A DNA stretch of 64,000 nt from Rhodococcus sp. IEGM 1381. GTDB taxonomy: Bacteria; Actinomycetota; Actinomycetes; Mycobacteriales; Mycobacteriaceae. The notes under the pieces were generated by a model. That model saw only the letters and a program-made list of their open reading frames with translations, was not told the origin of the DNA and did no database searches. The DNA is taken from positions 62,001-126,000 of the forward strand of contig NZ_JASHKQ010000011.1 of assembly GCF_030056795.1 (NCBI RefSeq), read 5' to 3'. This document shows positions 18,301 through 26,670 of this stretch, piece after piece (the first letter of the stretch is position 1; each line of letters begins with the position of its first letter). Position numbers and translations under genes: made by a program.

Positions 18301-18387
18301 CGGCTTCGCCGCACGTGCACGGCGGAGCCTGCGGTCGTTCCGCAGGCTCCTTTCCGATCTCGTAGCCCACTACGAATTTCCGTGCAC
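18301..18387. repeat. Composite palindromic intergenic repeat, copy B
   Basis: It follows the helicase stop directly. Modules: CGGC-TTC-GCCG (18301-18311), outer arm GTGCACGG (18315-18322), GGAGCCTGCGG-TCGTT-CCGCAGGCTCC (18324-18350), TCGTAG-CCCA-CTACGA (18360-18375) and outer arm CCGTGCAC (18380-18387). This is copy A turned around, with the inner loop CCCA reversed relative to the rest. It probably terminates helicase transcription and separates it from the oxidoreductase operon. Confidence 0.8.
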
Positions 18388-18432
18388 CACGCGCGGCGTT
18401 TGGTGGCAGAGGCCACGGGTATCCGCCCATGC

Positions 18433-18933
18433 ATGACCAATGTCACTCTGCGTGTCAACGGGATCGATCGCGAGCTGGACTGCGACACCCGAACCACCCT
18501 GCTCGACGCCTTACGAGAGAACCTCGACCTCATCGGGGCCAAGAAGGGGTGCGATCACGGGCAGTGCGGTGCCTGCACCGTTCTGGTGGACGGTCGCCGG
18601 ATCAATAGTTGCCTGACGTTCGCTGTCGCGCAGCACGATCGCGAGATCACCACGGTCGAGGGGCTGTCCGACGGCGACACGCTGCACCCGGTGCAGCAGG
18701 CCTTCGTCGATCGTGACGCGTTCCAGTGCGGGTACTGCACGTCCGGGCAGATCTGCTCGGCCGTCGCGGTGATCGAAGAGGCCAAGCAGGGATGGCCGAG
18801 CGCGGTCACCGAGGACCTCGAGGCCACCGACGTCGAACTCGATTCCGATGAAGTGCGAGAACGTATGAGCGGCAACCTCTGTCGCTGCGGTGCCTACGCC
18901 AACATCGTTCCGGCCGTGCAGGACGCATCGTGA
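18433..18933 (+). CDS. Aldehyde oxidoreductase-type [2Fe-2S] subunit (PaoA/YagT-like)
   Basis: A 166-residue small subunit of a xanthine-oxidase-family molybdoenzyme, from ATG 18433 ([10 protein letters not shown]). Two iron-sulfur clusters are seen: the plant-ferredoxin type at [12 protein letters not shown] plus INSC, and the helical type at [14 protein letters not shown] with GNLCRCGAY. It passes electrons from the molybdenum site toward FAD. E. coli PaoA has a Tat leader; no such leader is present from this start, and an in-frame upstream extension to 18382 is not signal-like. The complex is therefore probably cytosolic. It overlaps the FAD-subunit gene by four bases (GTGA), so translational coupling is expected. 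Confidence 0.9.
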   Translation: MTNVTLRVNGIDRELDCDTRTTLLDALRENLDLIGAKKGCDHGQCGACTVLVDGRRINSCLTFAVAQHDREITTVEGLSDGDTLHPVQQAFVDRDAFQCGYCTSGQICSAVAVIEEAKQGWPSAVTEDLEATDVELDSDEVRERMSGNLCRCGAYANIVPAVQDAS

Positions 18934-19943
18934 AGACCTTCCAGTACGACGCCGCCACCGCGGTAGACGACGCAGTGGCCCGCCTCGCCCAGGACGAGCA
19001 CGCGATGGTGCTCGGCGGAGGAACCAACCTCGTCGATCTGATGAAGCTCGGGGTTTCGAGCCCGTCGACTCTGATCGATGTGACGCGATTGCCGTTGCAC
19101 GACATCGAGATAATCGCCGACGGTTCCCTGCGCATCGGTGCGGCCGTGACCAACAGCGACCTCGCCGTGCATCCGGTGGTGCGTCAGCGCTACCCGGTGC
19201 TCTCGCGGGCGGTGCTCTCCGGTGCGTCGGGCCAATTACGCAATATGGCGACCACCGGCGGAAACCTGTTCCAGCGCACTCGATGTGTGTACTTCATGGA
19301 CTCTTCGAAGCCGTGCAACAAGCGCGAACCAGGCTCGGGCTGCCCTGCGCGCACGGGTGAACACCGAAACCTGGCCGTTCTCGGGGCATCGCAGGCCTGC
19401 GTGGCGACGCACCCGTCGGACATGGCGGTTGCGCTGTCGGCGCTCGATGCGCGCATCGTCGTTCGCGGAGTCGGCGGCGAACGTGTTCTCGCGATCGACG
19501 ACTTCTTCCGGCTCCCGGGGGACGAGCCCGAGCGCGACAATACGGTGGCTCGGGACGAGATCGTCACGGCCATCGAGATTCCGCAGCCGGCCGACACCGC
19601 CGTCTCCACCTACCGCAAGGTGCGGGATCGACAGTCCTACGCATTCGCGATCGCCTCGGTTGCCGCTGTTGTCGACGTCGAGGACGGGATCGTGCGCGGA
19701 GTGTCTATCGCTCTGGGCGGCGTCGCGCACAAGCCGTGGCGAGCACATACCGCCGAGCACGCATTGTTGGGCACGGCCGCCGAGGAGGCGTCGTTCCGGC
19801 GGGCTATGGCACTCGAACTCGATGCTGCAGAGCCGTTGCGCGACAACGCGTTCAAGATTCCGTTGGTGATCAATCTCGTTACCCGCACTTTGGTCGAACT
19901 CGTGGAATCGAGCGCTACGAAAGAAATGGGAGACCGATCATGA
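18930..19943 (+). CDS. Aldehyde oxidoreductase-type FAD subunit with extra [4Fe-4S] motif (PaoB/YagS-like)
   Basis: A 337-residue medium subunit. The FAD-binding signature is [17 protein letters not shown] and the ATTGGNL loop follows at [15 protein letters not shown]. Inserted after it is a cysteine cluster, [20 protein letters not shown] then C, matching the additional [4Fe-4S] site described for E. coli PaoB. That insert separates the YagTSR/PaoABC branch from ordinary xanthine dehydrogenases. It accepts electrons from the 2Fe-2S subunit and reduces an unknown acceptor. GTG start at 18930 overlaps the previous stop; its own TGA overlaps the next ATG by four bases. Confidence 0.9.
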   Translation: MKTFQYDAATAVDDAVARLAQDEHAMVLGGGTNLVDLMKLGVSSPSTLIDVTRLPLHDIEIIADGSLRIGAAVTNSDLAVHPVVRQRYPVLSRAVLSGASGQLRNMATTGGNLFQRTRCVYFMDSSKPCNKREPGSGCPARTGEHRNLAVLGASQACVATHPSDMAVALSALDARIVVRGVGGERVLAIDDFFRLPGDEPERDNTVARDEIVTAIEIPQPADTAVSTYRKVRDRQSYAFAIASVAAVVDVEDGIVRGVSIALGGVAHKPWRAHTAEHALLGTAAEEASFRRAMALELDAAEPLRDNAFKIPLVINLVTRTLVELVESSATKEMGDRS

Positions 19944-22003
19944 CGGCCTCGATCGGACAGTCGATTCAGCGCACCGAATCGATCGCCAAAGTCACCGGCA
20001 GGGCGCGCTACGCCGCGGAACAGCCGCCGGCCGTCGGGCAGTTGTACGCCTGGTACGTGCCCGCAACAGTTCCCGTTGGGACGGTCGAGCACGTCGAACT
20101 CGCTACCGACCCCGCGGTGCACGCCGTCCTGTGGCACGGCAACGCCGAGAAGCTGGGCGAGGTCGAAGACGTCGAACTGCATGTGCTGCAGTCGCACACC
20201 GTCGCGTATCGCGGCCAGATCGTGGCCGTCGTAGTGGCCGAGACCCTCCAAGCCGCGCGGGCCGCCGCTGCTCAGGTGCAGGTGCGGTACACCGATGTTC
20301 GCACACCCGACAACACGTTGACCGCCGAGCACAGGTCGCTCTACGCGCCCGAGTCCGTCAATGCGGGGTTCCCCACCGACGTGACCATCGGCGATCCGGA
20401 CGCGGCGCTGGCCTCGGCCGAGCACGTCGTCGACAACTGGTACTCGACCGCTCCGATGCACAACAGTCCGATGGAGCCGCATGCCACCACGGCGCAGTGG
20501 TCCGAGGGTGTGCTGACGGTCTGGGACTCGACGCAGGCACCGTCGGGCGTTCAAGGTGATCTGGCCACGGTGTTCGGCCTCGAAACCGAGAACGTTCGCG
20601 TGATCGCGGAGAACGTCGGCGGCGGATTCGGCGCGAAGGGAAGCACTCGGCCCAATGCGGTCCTCGCCGCGATGGCTGCACGGGCCACCGGCAAGACCGT
20701 CAAGCTGGTCCTGCCGAGGCAGGCTCTGTTCGATGTCGTGGGTTACCGCACCCCGACGCTCAATCACGCTCGGCTCGGTGCTGATTCGAGCGGCACGTTG
20801 GCAGCGATCGCGCATGATTCGTTTCAGCAGACCAGTACGATCTTCGAGTTCTGTGAGCAGACCTCGGAATCGACTCGGCACATCTACGCGGCCCCGAACC
20901 GTCGAACCAACCACCGACTCGCACAGCTGGACGTCGGTACCCCGCGGTGGATGCGGGCACCCGGAGAGGCACCCGGCATGTTCGCCGTCGAGACGGCCAT
21001 CGACGAATTGGCCGTGGCCACCGGTATCGATCCGATCGACCTGCGCATCCGGAACGAGCCGGACGTCGATCCCGCCAGTGGCAACCCGTTCAGCTCACGC
21101 AGCGTGGTCCAGTGCCTTCGCGAGGGAGCCGAGAAGTTCGGCTGGGATCACCGCGACTCGACGCCGGGTAGGCGCACAGAAGGCAACGTTCTCGTGGGCA
21201 TGGGGGTCGCGACGGCGAGTTACCCGGTGCTGATTTCGCCGAGTACCGCGGCGGCGCGAGTGGAGCAGGACGGCTCGATCACGGTATCCGTCGCCGCGTC
21301 GGACATCGGTACCGGTGCGCGGACCGTGCTGCGTCAGATTGCTGCCGATGCTCTCGAGGTCGATGCAGATGCCGTCACACTCGAACTCGGCGACAGCGCT
21401 CTGCCGAAAGCTCCTGGAGCCGGAGGCTCCTCGGGCACCTCGTCGTGGGGCTGGGCCGTCACCAAGGTCTGTCATGCGCTGAAGGATCAGGGTCCGTTTC
21501 AGCCGGGCAACTCCGCCGAGGCCGACACCACCGACGACGTCGAAGGGCAGAAGGAGCTGGCGCGCATGGCGTTCGGCGCGCAGTTCGCCGAGGTGGCCGT
21601 CGACATCGACACCGGTGAAGTGCGGGTGCGTCGGATGCTCGGGGTCTTCGGCATCGGCGCGGTGATGAATCCGCGGCTGGCTCGGTCTCAGCTCATCGGC
21701 GGTATGACGTTCGGGCTCGGGATGGCGCTGATGGAAAATGGCATCATCGATCACGAGTTCGGCGGGTTCGCCAACCACGACCTCGCCGAGTACCACATTC
21801 CGGCGTGTGCGGACGTCACGGATCTCGAGGCCGTGTGGATCGACGAGGTCGATACGGAACTCGCTCCGATGGGCGGCAAGGGAATCGGCGAAATCGGTGC
21901 GGTCGGTTCATCGGCGGCCATCGGGAACGCGGTCTACAACGCCACCGGCGTCCGAGTCCGCGACCTGCCGATCACCCTGGACAAGGTGCTCCCGCACCTC
22001 TAG
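19940..22003 (+). CDS. Aldehyde oxidoreductase-type molybdenum cofactor subunit (PaoC/YagR-like)
   Basis: A 687-residue large subunit from ATG 19940 ([10 protein letters not shown]). It has the aldehyde oxidase/xanthine dehydrogenase a/b hammerhead domain (about 15-130) and the Mo-pterin-binding domains, with the glycine-rich VGGGFGAKG, the arginine segment MRAPGEAPGMF and PGAGGSSGTSSWG. The active-site glutamate is expected in GGKGIGEIGAVGSSAA near the C-terminus. It probably oxidises aldehydes (aromatic or aliphatic) to acids; purine oxidation is less likely because the FAD subunit is PaoB-like. Moco maturation factors are not in this window. It is slightly shorter than the 730-residue E. 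coli protein and ends just before repeat copy C. Confidence 0.9.
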   Translation: MTASIGQSIQRTESIAKVTGRARYAAEQPPAVGQLYAWYVPATVPVGTVEHVELATDPAVHAVLWHGNAEKLGEVEDVELHVLQSHTVAYRGQIVAVVVAETLQAARAAAAQVQVRYTDVRTPDNTLTAEHRSLYAPESVNAGFPTDVTIGDPDAALASAEHVVDNWYSTAPMHNSPMEPHATTAQWSEGVLTVWDSTQAPSGVQGDLATVFGLETENVRVIAENVGGGFGAKGSTRPNAVLAAMAARATGKTVKLVLPRQALFDVVGYRTPTLNHARLGADSSGTLAAIAHDSFQQTSTIFEFCEQTSESTRHIYAAPNRRTNHRLAQLDVGTPRWMRAPGEAPGMFAVETAIDELAVATGIDPIDLRIRNEPDVDPASGNPFSSRSVVQCLREGAEKFGWDHRDSTPGRRTEGNVLVGMGVATASYPVLISPSTAAARVEQDGSITVSVAASDIGTGARTVLRQIAADALEVDADAVTLELGDSALPKAPGAGGSSGTSSWGWAVTKVCHALKDQGPFQPGNSAEADTTDDVEGQKELARMAFGAQFAEVAVDIDTGEVRVRRMLGVFGIGAVMNPRLARSQLIGGMTFGLGMALMENGIIDHEFGGFANHDLAEYHIPACADVTDLEAVWIDEVDTELAPMGGKGIGEIGAVGSSAAIGNAVYNATGVRVRDLPITLDKVLPHL

Positions 22004-22004
22004 A

Positions 22005-22074
22005 GCGGCTTCGCCGCATGTGAGTGGTAATTCGACCCCTGCTACGAAGTTCCACTCACATGGGGCGCAGCCCC
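22005..22074. repeat. Composite palindromic intergenic repeat, copy C (variant)
   Basis: It lies between convergent gene ends. GCGGC-TTC-GCCGC (22005-22017) is followed by long arms CATGTGAGTGG (22017-22027) and CCACTCACATG (22052-22062), then GGGGC-GCA-GCCCC (22062-22074). The hairpin-flanked plan matches copies A and B, with GTGCACG replaced by GTGAGTGG and the inner CGTAG/CTACGA module degraded to a remnant (ctacgaa). It likely works as a two-way terminator. Confidence 0.75.
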
Positions 22075-22075
22075 T

Positions 22076-22822
22076 CTACGCCAATATCCGCTGCAGGAAC
22101 TGTCGGGTGCGGGGCTCGGTCGGGTTCACGAGTACCTGTTCAGGTGTGCCCCGTTCGAGGACGACGCCGTTCTCGATGAACAACACCTGATCGGCGACTT
22201 GCTGGGCGAAGCGAATTTCGTGGGTGACGATCACCATCGTCCAGCCCTCGGCGGCAAGGCTTTTGATGACGGCCAGTACTTCGCCCACGAGTTCGGGATC
22301 GAGGGCCGAGGTGGGCTCGTCGAACAGCATCAGTTTGGGGTGCAGAGCGAGGGCGCGAGCAATTCCGACGCGCTGCTGCTGGCCGCCGGAGAGCTGGAAC
22401 GGGTAGCGATCGGACTTGGCGTCGAGGCCGATCTGGTCGAGGATTGCATGAGCGTCGCGGACGGCGTCCTCCTTGGCCCGCTTCTGCACGATCACCGGTC
22501 CCTCGATGATGTTCTGCAGCACCGTCTTGTGCGGAAACAGATTGTGGCTCTGGAACACCATGCCGCTCTGAGCCCGGAAATGCCGGAGTTGCGCCGCGCC
22601 GACGGGTTCGGCGAAATCCACCGACACCTCGCCGATTCGGATGATCCCTGCGTCGGCTCGGTCGAGTGCGTTCAATGTGCGGAGCACCGTGGTCTTGCCG
22701 GATCCGGACGGCCCGATGATGACGGTGACGGTGCCGGAGGGCACGGTGAACGAGATGTCCTTCAGCACCTCGAGTGGCCCGAACGACTTCTTCAGAGCGG
22801 ATACTTCCAGCAGGTCTGTCAT
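22076..22822 (-). CDS. Amino acid ABC transporter ATP-binding protein (GlnQ-like)
   Basis: A 248-residue ABC ATPase of the polar amino acid importer family. Walker A is GPSGSGKT (about 37-44), the Q-loop is in [10 protein letters not shown], the signature is [16 protein letters not shown], Walker B is [14 protein letters not shown] and the switch histidine is in VTHEIRFAQ. It powers import by the fused binding-protein/permease encoded just upstream; the ATG overlaps that gene's stop by four bases. Typical GlnQ/HisP proteins are 240-260 residues, so it is complete. The substrate is probably a polar amino acid (Glu, Gln, His, Arg), but it cannot be specified. Confidence 0.93.
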   Translation of the reverse strand: MTDLLEVSALKKSFGPLEVLKDISFTVPSGTVTVIIGPSGSGKTTVLRTLNALDRADAGIIRIGEVSVDFAEPVGAAQLRHFRAQSGMVFQSHNLFPHKTVLQNIIEGPVIVQKRAKEDAVRDAHAILDQIGLDAKSDRYPFQLSGGQQQRVGIARALALHPKLMLFDEPTSALDPELVGEVLAVIKSLAAEGWTMVIVTHEIRFAQQVADQVLFIENGVVLERGTPEQVLVNPTEPRTRQFLQRILA

Positions 22823-24309
22823 TTCGCCACGTACCTGTCGAGTCGGACTTCGAGCTTGCCTTGGAAGAACGAGAGAACGATGCAGATCAGCCAGTAGTAG
22901 AGCGCTGCAACGGAGTAGAGGGTGAAGAAGTCGAAGGTCGGTGCCGCCGCGAGTTGCGCGACGCGCAGGAGCTCGGTCACCAGGATGGTCGACGCGAGCG
23001 AGGTGTCCTTGACCAACGAGATCAGCGTGTTCGACAGCGGCGGTACCGCGGTGCGCAGTGCTTGCGGAAGAACGATGCGCTGCAGCGTGGTTCGGTATCC
23101 CATGCCGATGGTCTGCGCGGCCTCCCATTGGCCCTTGGGCACGCTCAGTATCGCCGCACGGATGACCTCAGCGGCATAACCGCCGACGTTCAACGAGAAC
23201 GCGACCACTGCGGCCGGGAACGGCGAGATGACGATGCCGAACTGCGGTAGCCCGTAGAAAATGATGAACAGCTGCAGCAGCAGGGGAGTGCCGCGAATGA
23301 TCGAGACGTAGAACCGGGCGACCGCAGCGAGCGGCTTCATCGACGAGATGCGGGCCAACGCGACCGCGAGGGCAATGACGAGTCCAACGACAAAACTGAT
23401 GGCGGTCAGCGGAATGGTCATCGTGACAGTGGCTTTGAGCATCGGCCACAGGTTGTCGAGGACCAACTGAGTTTTGGACGGTGCCGTCGATGCGGCGTCG
23501 TCGCTCACCGGAACCACGGTGTCCGCCGTCGGTGCGGCGACGTCGCTACCGAAGTACTTCTTCGAGATCTCGGCAATGGTGCCGTTCTCACGCAGCGTGT
23601 CGACGGCCGTATCGACCTCGTCCATCAGGCCGCTGTTCTTGCGGGCCACGAAGGATTGGAGTGTTGTGTCTCCGGTCTCGCCGGCAATCTTCACACCGGT
23701 GTCGCCGGTCTGCTGTAGGTATTCGGCGATCGCGAGGGAGTCGTTGACGGTGGCGTCGACGCGGCCGTCCTTGACAAGGGTGACCGCCTGGACGAAGCCT
23801 TCGACGGCTTCGACGTTGGCACCTGCGTTCGCAGCGACCTCGGCCCAGTTGCTCGTCGAGGATTGGGCGGTGGTCTTGCCGGCCAGGTCGGCCAGAGTGG
23901 AAATAGTGGAGTCGTCTGCAGCAGTGAGGATCTGACCTTCCGACACCGTGTACGGCGTGGACACGTCGTATGCCGATTGCCGGGCCGGGGTGATCGAGAC
24001 CTGGTTGGCGATGAGGTCGAATCGCTGCGATTGCAGGCCGGCGAATATCGAATCGAACGGCGTCTGCACGAAGTCGACACGCACTCCCAGTTCCGCACCG
24101 ACGGCGTTGATGACGTCGATGTCGTACCCGGTGAGCTGCCCGTCCGCGCCCTGATAGCTGAACGGGCTGTAGGTGCCTTCGGTGCCGACCACCAGCACCC
24201 CGTCGTCGCGGACACGGTCCAGCAACGACTGCGAGGACGAGCTGCATCCGGACAACCCCAGTATGGCGATCAGAATCGCGACCAGAGCAAGGGTAGATCT
24301 GCGCACCAT
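22819..24309 (-). CDS. Fused amino acid-binding lipoprotein and ABC permease
   Basis: A 496-residue fusion. A lipoprotein signal (ILGLSGC, Cys22) precedes a type-3 periplasmic binding domain (about 30-265; [16 protein letters not shown] and [15 protein letters not shown]). Then a short linker rich in Thr/Ala/Asp leads to a His/Glu/Gln/Arg-opine-type permease domain (about 280-490) with several membrane helices and the ATPase-contacting [20 protein letters not shown] loop. The single chain delivers and translocates the solute, as in GlnP-type importers of Firmicutes. If the cysteine is lipidated, the anchored N-terminus must lie outside the membrane, which is compatible with the permease topology. 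It pairs with the ATPase gene downstream and starts 40 bp after the RidA-like gene. Confidence 0.92.
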   Translation of the reverse strand: MVRRSTLALVAILIAILGLSGCSSSSQSLLDRVRDDGVLVVGTEGTYSPFSYQGADGQLTGYDIDVINAVGAELGVRVDFVQTPFDSIFAGLQSQRFDLIANQVSITPARQSAYDVSTPYTVSEGQILTAADDSTISTLADLAGKTTAQSSTSNWAEVAANAGANVEAVEGFVQAVTLVKDGRVDATVNDSLAIAEYLQQTGDTGVKIAGETGDTTLQSFVARKNSGLMDEVDTAVDTLRENGTIAEISKKYFGSDVAAPTADTVVPVSDDAASTAPSKTQLVLDNLWPMLKATVTMTIPLTAISFVVGLVIALAVALARISSMKPLAAVARFYVSIIRGTPLLLQLFIIFYGLPQFGIVISPFPAAVVAFSLNVGGYAAEVIRAAILSVPKGQWEAAQTIGMGYRTTLQRIVLPQALRTAVPPLSNTLISLVKDTSLASTILVTELLRVAQLAAAPTFDFFTLYSVAALYYWLICIVLSFFQGKLEVRLDRYVAK

Positions 24310-24348
24310 CCGCGCCTGCTTTCACCGTAACTACGAGTGCACCGAAAC

Positions 24349-24831
24349 CTACCCGTCGATCTCCAATTCCGCTGACACCACCACGGTGTTGTTCATCGGT
24401 AGTGCGGCCACCCCGAGTGCAGTGCGTGCATGCGCACCGATTTCGGGACCGAAGATCGCCAGTACCAGATCGGAGAAGCCGTTGACCACCGTCGTGGTCT
24501 GGGTGAAGCCGTGATCGGCATTGACCGACCCGGTGACGGTGAGCCACGCGCTGATTCGATCGAGATCGCCGACGGCGCGGGCGACGCTACCGAGGAGAGC
24601 CAATGCGGTGTCGCGCGCGGCATCGGTGGCTGCGTCGAGACTCACGTGCGACGGGACTGCGCCGAACGGGCCCGCCAGGGTCCCGTCCGGGGCCAACGGA
24701 GAATGCCCCGAGGCGAACACTCGGTTGCCACGTACCCGCACCCACTCGAACGAGAACTCGAAACCAGGCGGCGCGGTCGGTTCCCCGGGCAACGTGAAAC
24801 CGAGTTCGGTGATGCGGCGTTCGATCTCCAT
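24349..24831 (-). CDS. RidA/YjgF-YER057c-UK114 family protein
   Basis: A 160-residue protein from ATG 24831 (MEIERRITELGFTLP). The N-terminal FASGHSPLAPDGTLAGPFG and C-terminal [20 protein letters not shown] segments are typical for RidA-like proteins, including the conserved arginine that binds carboxylates in deaminating members. RidA hydrolyses reactive enamine/imine intermediates from amino acid metabolism; this longer subgroup (about 150-160 residues) is not biochemically assigned. It lies 14 bp downstream of a histidine phosphatase gene and 39 bp upstream of the amino acid importer, suggesting an operon and possibly a shared role in amino acid metabolism. Confidence is high for family and low for reaction. 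Confidence 0.87.
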   Translation of the reverse strand: MEIERRITELGFTLPGEPTAPPGFEFSFEWVRVRGNRVFASGHSPLAPDGTLAGPFGAVPSHVSLDAATDAARDTALALLGSVARAVGDLDRISAWLTVTGSVNADHGFTQTTTVVNGFSDLVLAIFGPEIGAHARTALGVAALPMNNTVVVSAELEIDG

Positions 24832-24845
24832 GAACGAAAATCCTG

Positions 24846-25400
24846 TCAGACCGCGACACCGTTGATGGTGCGAACGGTCCAGCGCGAACCATCGTGTTCG
24901 AGGGTGGAGACTCCGGCGTTGAGGATGCGCGGGGAGTGCCGCCGCCGGATCGCGTCGAAGATCGCTCGGATCACGCCGCCGTGCGCCACGGCGATCACCG
25001 CGGAGTCCGGAAATTGCCCGGCGATCTCGTCCACGCCGCGCACGCCACGCACGATCAGATTCGAGCGCGGCTCCAAGCCGGGGTACATGCCGTTCGGCCA
25101 GTGCGAATACGCATCCCAGTCGGTGAATCCTTCGGCCTCGCCGAAGTGTCGTTCGGCCAGATCGGGGAACTCGGCGGTGCGTGCCAGGCCGAGGTGTGCA
25201 CCGATGATGTCGGCGGTTTCGGCTGCTCGGACCAACGGTGAACTGACCAGGTGGTCCCACTGGCGGTACTCGAGTTCGTATCCGGCCTCGCGGGCCTGAG
25301 CACGGCCGGTGTCGTTGAGCGGAATGTCCGACGAGCCCTGCAGACGCCCGTGCAGATTCCAGTTCGTTTCACCGTGTCGAACCAGTGCCAGAAAAGTCAT
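24846..25400 (-). CDS. Histidine phosphatase family protein (phosphoglycerate-mutase-like)
   Basis: A 184-residue protein from ATG 25400 (MTFLALVRHGE). The phosphohistidine motif LVRHGETNWNLHGRLQG, the second arginine region SSPLVRAAETA, the acid/base glutamate in ERHFGEAEGFTDW and the second histidine in VAHGGVIRAI are all visible. Such enzymes dephosphorylate metabolites or act as cofactor-dependent mutases; the short length and sequence favour a phosphatase. It is the first gene of a probable four-gene operon running to the ABC ATPase and is divergent from the paired acyl-CoA dehydrogenases. The substrate is unknown. Confidence 0.9.
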   Translation of the reverse strand: MTFLALVRHGETNWNLHGRLQGSSDIPLNDTGRAQAREAGYELEYRQWDHLVSSPLVRAAETADIIGAHLGLARTAEFPDLAERHFGEAEGFTDWDAYSHWPNGMYPGLEPRSNLIVRGVRGVDEIAGQFPDSAVIAVAHGGVIRAIFDAIRRRHSPRILNAGVSTLEHDGSRWTVRTINGVAV

Positions 25401-25478
25401 AGTGAGCGGAGAATATCCCAGAGTTACCAGGGAGTACGGTCGATACGAAGATACATGAACGAGCTTGGAGGATTGTCG

Positions 25479-26654
25479 ATGAATCTTGCCCTGACAGAAG
25501 AAGAGGCCGCGTTCCGTGACGAGATGCGGACGTTCTTCACTACGAAGGTCCCTGCCGAGATTCGCGAGAAGAGCGCGACGGGTCAGGAGTTGAGCAAGGA
25601 CGAGGTGGTTACGACCATGCGAATCCTCAACGAGAACGGCTTGGCGGTGCCACATTGGCCCGCCGAGTTCGGCGGCCGCGACTGGACCGCCGTGCAGCGT
25701 CACATCTGGCTCGACGAAATGCAGCTGGCGTCGGTACCCGAGCCCCTGGCCTTCAACGCCTCGATGGTCGGCCCGGTCATCGCGACGTTCGGGTCTCAGG
25801 AGCTCAAGGAAAAGTTTCTGCCCAAGACGGCGAACCTCGACATCTGGTGGTGTCAGGGCTTCTCCGAGCCCGAGGCCGGCTCGGACCTGGCGTCGTTGCG
25901 CACTACCGCCATCCGCGACGGTGACGACTACATCGTCAACGGACAGAAGACGTGGACCACGCTCGGCCAGTACGCCGACTGGATCTTCGCGCTCGTGCGG
26001 ACCAACCCGGACGCGCCGAAGAAGCAGGCCGGAATCTCCTTCCTGCTCATCGATCTGAACACCCCCGGCATCGAGATGCGGCCCATCAAGCTGATCGACG
26101 GCAGCGTCGAGGTCAACGAGGTCTTCTTCGACAACGTCCGCGTTCCGGCCGAGAACCTCGTCGGCGAGGAGAACCAGGGTTGGAGTTACGCCAAGTTCCT
26201 GCTCGGTAACGAGCGCACCGGCGTCGCCCGGGCCGGACACACGAAAGTGCATCTTGGACAGGCGAAGAAGCACGCCGCACAGACCAAGGTCGGAAGCGGC
26301 ACGCTGCTCGAGGACCCTCTGTTCGCCGCCAAGATGGCCGAGGTCGAGAACGAACTGCTCGCCCTGGAGCTCACTCAGTTGCGACTGGTGTCCAGCTCGG
26401 ACGACGGCAAGCCGAATCCGGCCTCGTCCATTCTCAAGCTGCGGGGATCGGAATTGCAGCAGGCCACAACCGAATTGCTGATGGACGTCGCAGGCCCGGA
26501 CTCACTGCCCTACGAGGCGGGCGAGGACATCGAGAGCGAGGGCTGGGCGCAGCGTTCGGTTCCGGGGTATCTCAACTACCGCAAGGTGTCGATCTACGGC
26601 GGCTCGAACGAGGTTCAGCGCACCATCATCGCCTCTGCGATTCTCGGACTGTAA
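25479..26654 (+). CDS. Acyl-CoA dehydrogenase, subunit 1 of a probable heteromeric pair
   Basis: A 391-residue acyl-CoA dehydrogenase starting at ATG 25479, chosen because ggagga lies six bases upstream; an ATG at 25455 is in frame but lacks such a site. The middle domain has the WWCQGFSEPEAGSDLASL signature and the C-terminus ends VSIYGGSNEVQRTIIASA. The glutamate of the medium-chain YEG motif is glycine here, so the catalytic base must lie elsewhere or in the partner. A second dehydrogenase gene follows after 16 bp. Paired mycobacterial FadE proteins of this type form alpha2-beta2 enzymes acting on steroid or branched acyl-CoAs; the same arrangement is inferred here. Confidence 0.9.
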   Translation: MNLALTEEEAAFRDEMRTFFTTKVPAEIREKSATGQELSKDEVVTTMRILNENGLAVPHWPAEFGGRDWTAVQRHIWLDEMQLASVPEPLAFNASMVGPVIATFGSQELKEKFLPKTANLDIWWCQGFSEPEAGSDLASLRTTAIRDGDDYIVNGQKTWTTLGQYADWIFALVRTNPDAPKKQAGISFLLIDLNTPGIEMRPIKLIDGSVEVNEVFFDNVRVPAENLVGEENQGWSYAKFLLGNERTGVARAGHTKVHLGQAKKHAAQTKVGSGTLLEDPLFAAKMAEVENELLALELTQLRLVSSSDDGKPNPASSILKLRGSELQQATTELLMDVAGPDSLPYEAGEDIESEGWAQRSVPGYLNYRKVSIYGGSNEVQRTIIASAILGL

Positions 26655-26670
26655 GGGAGCATCTGAAGAC

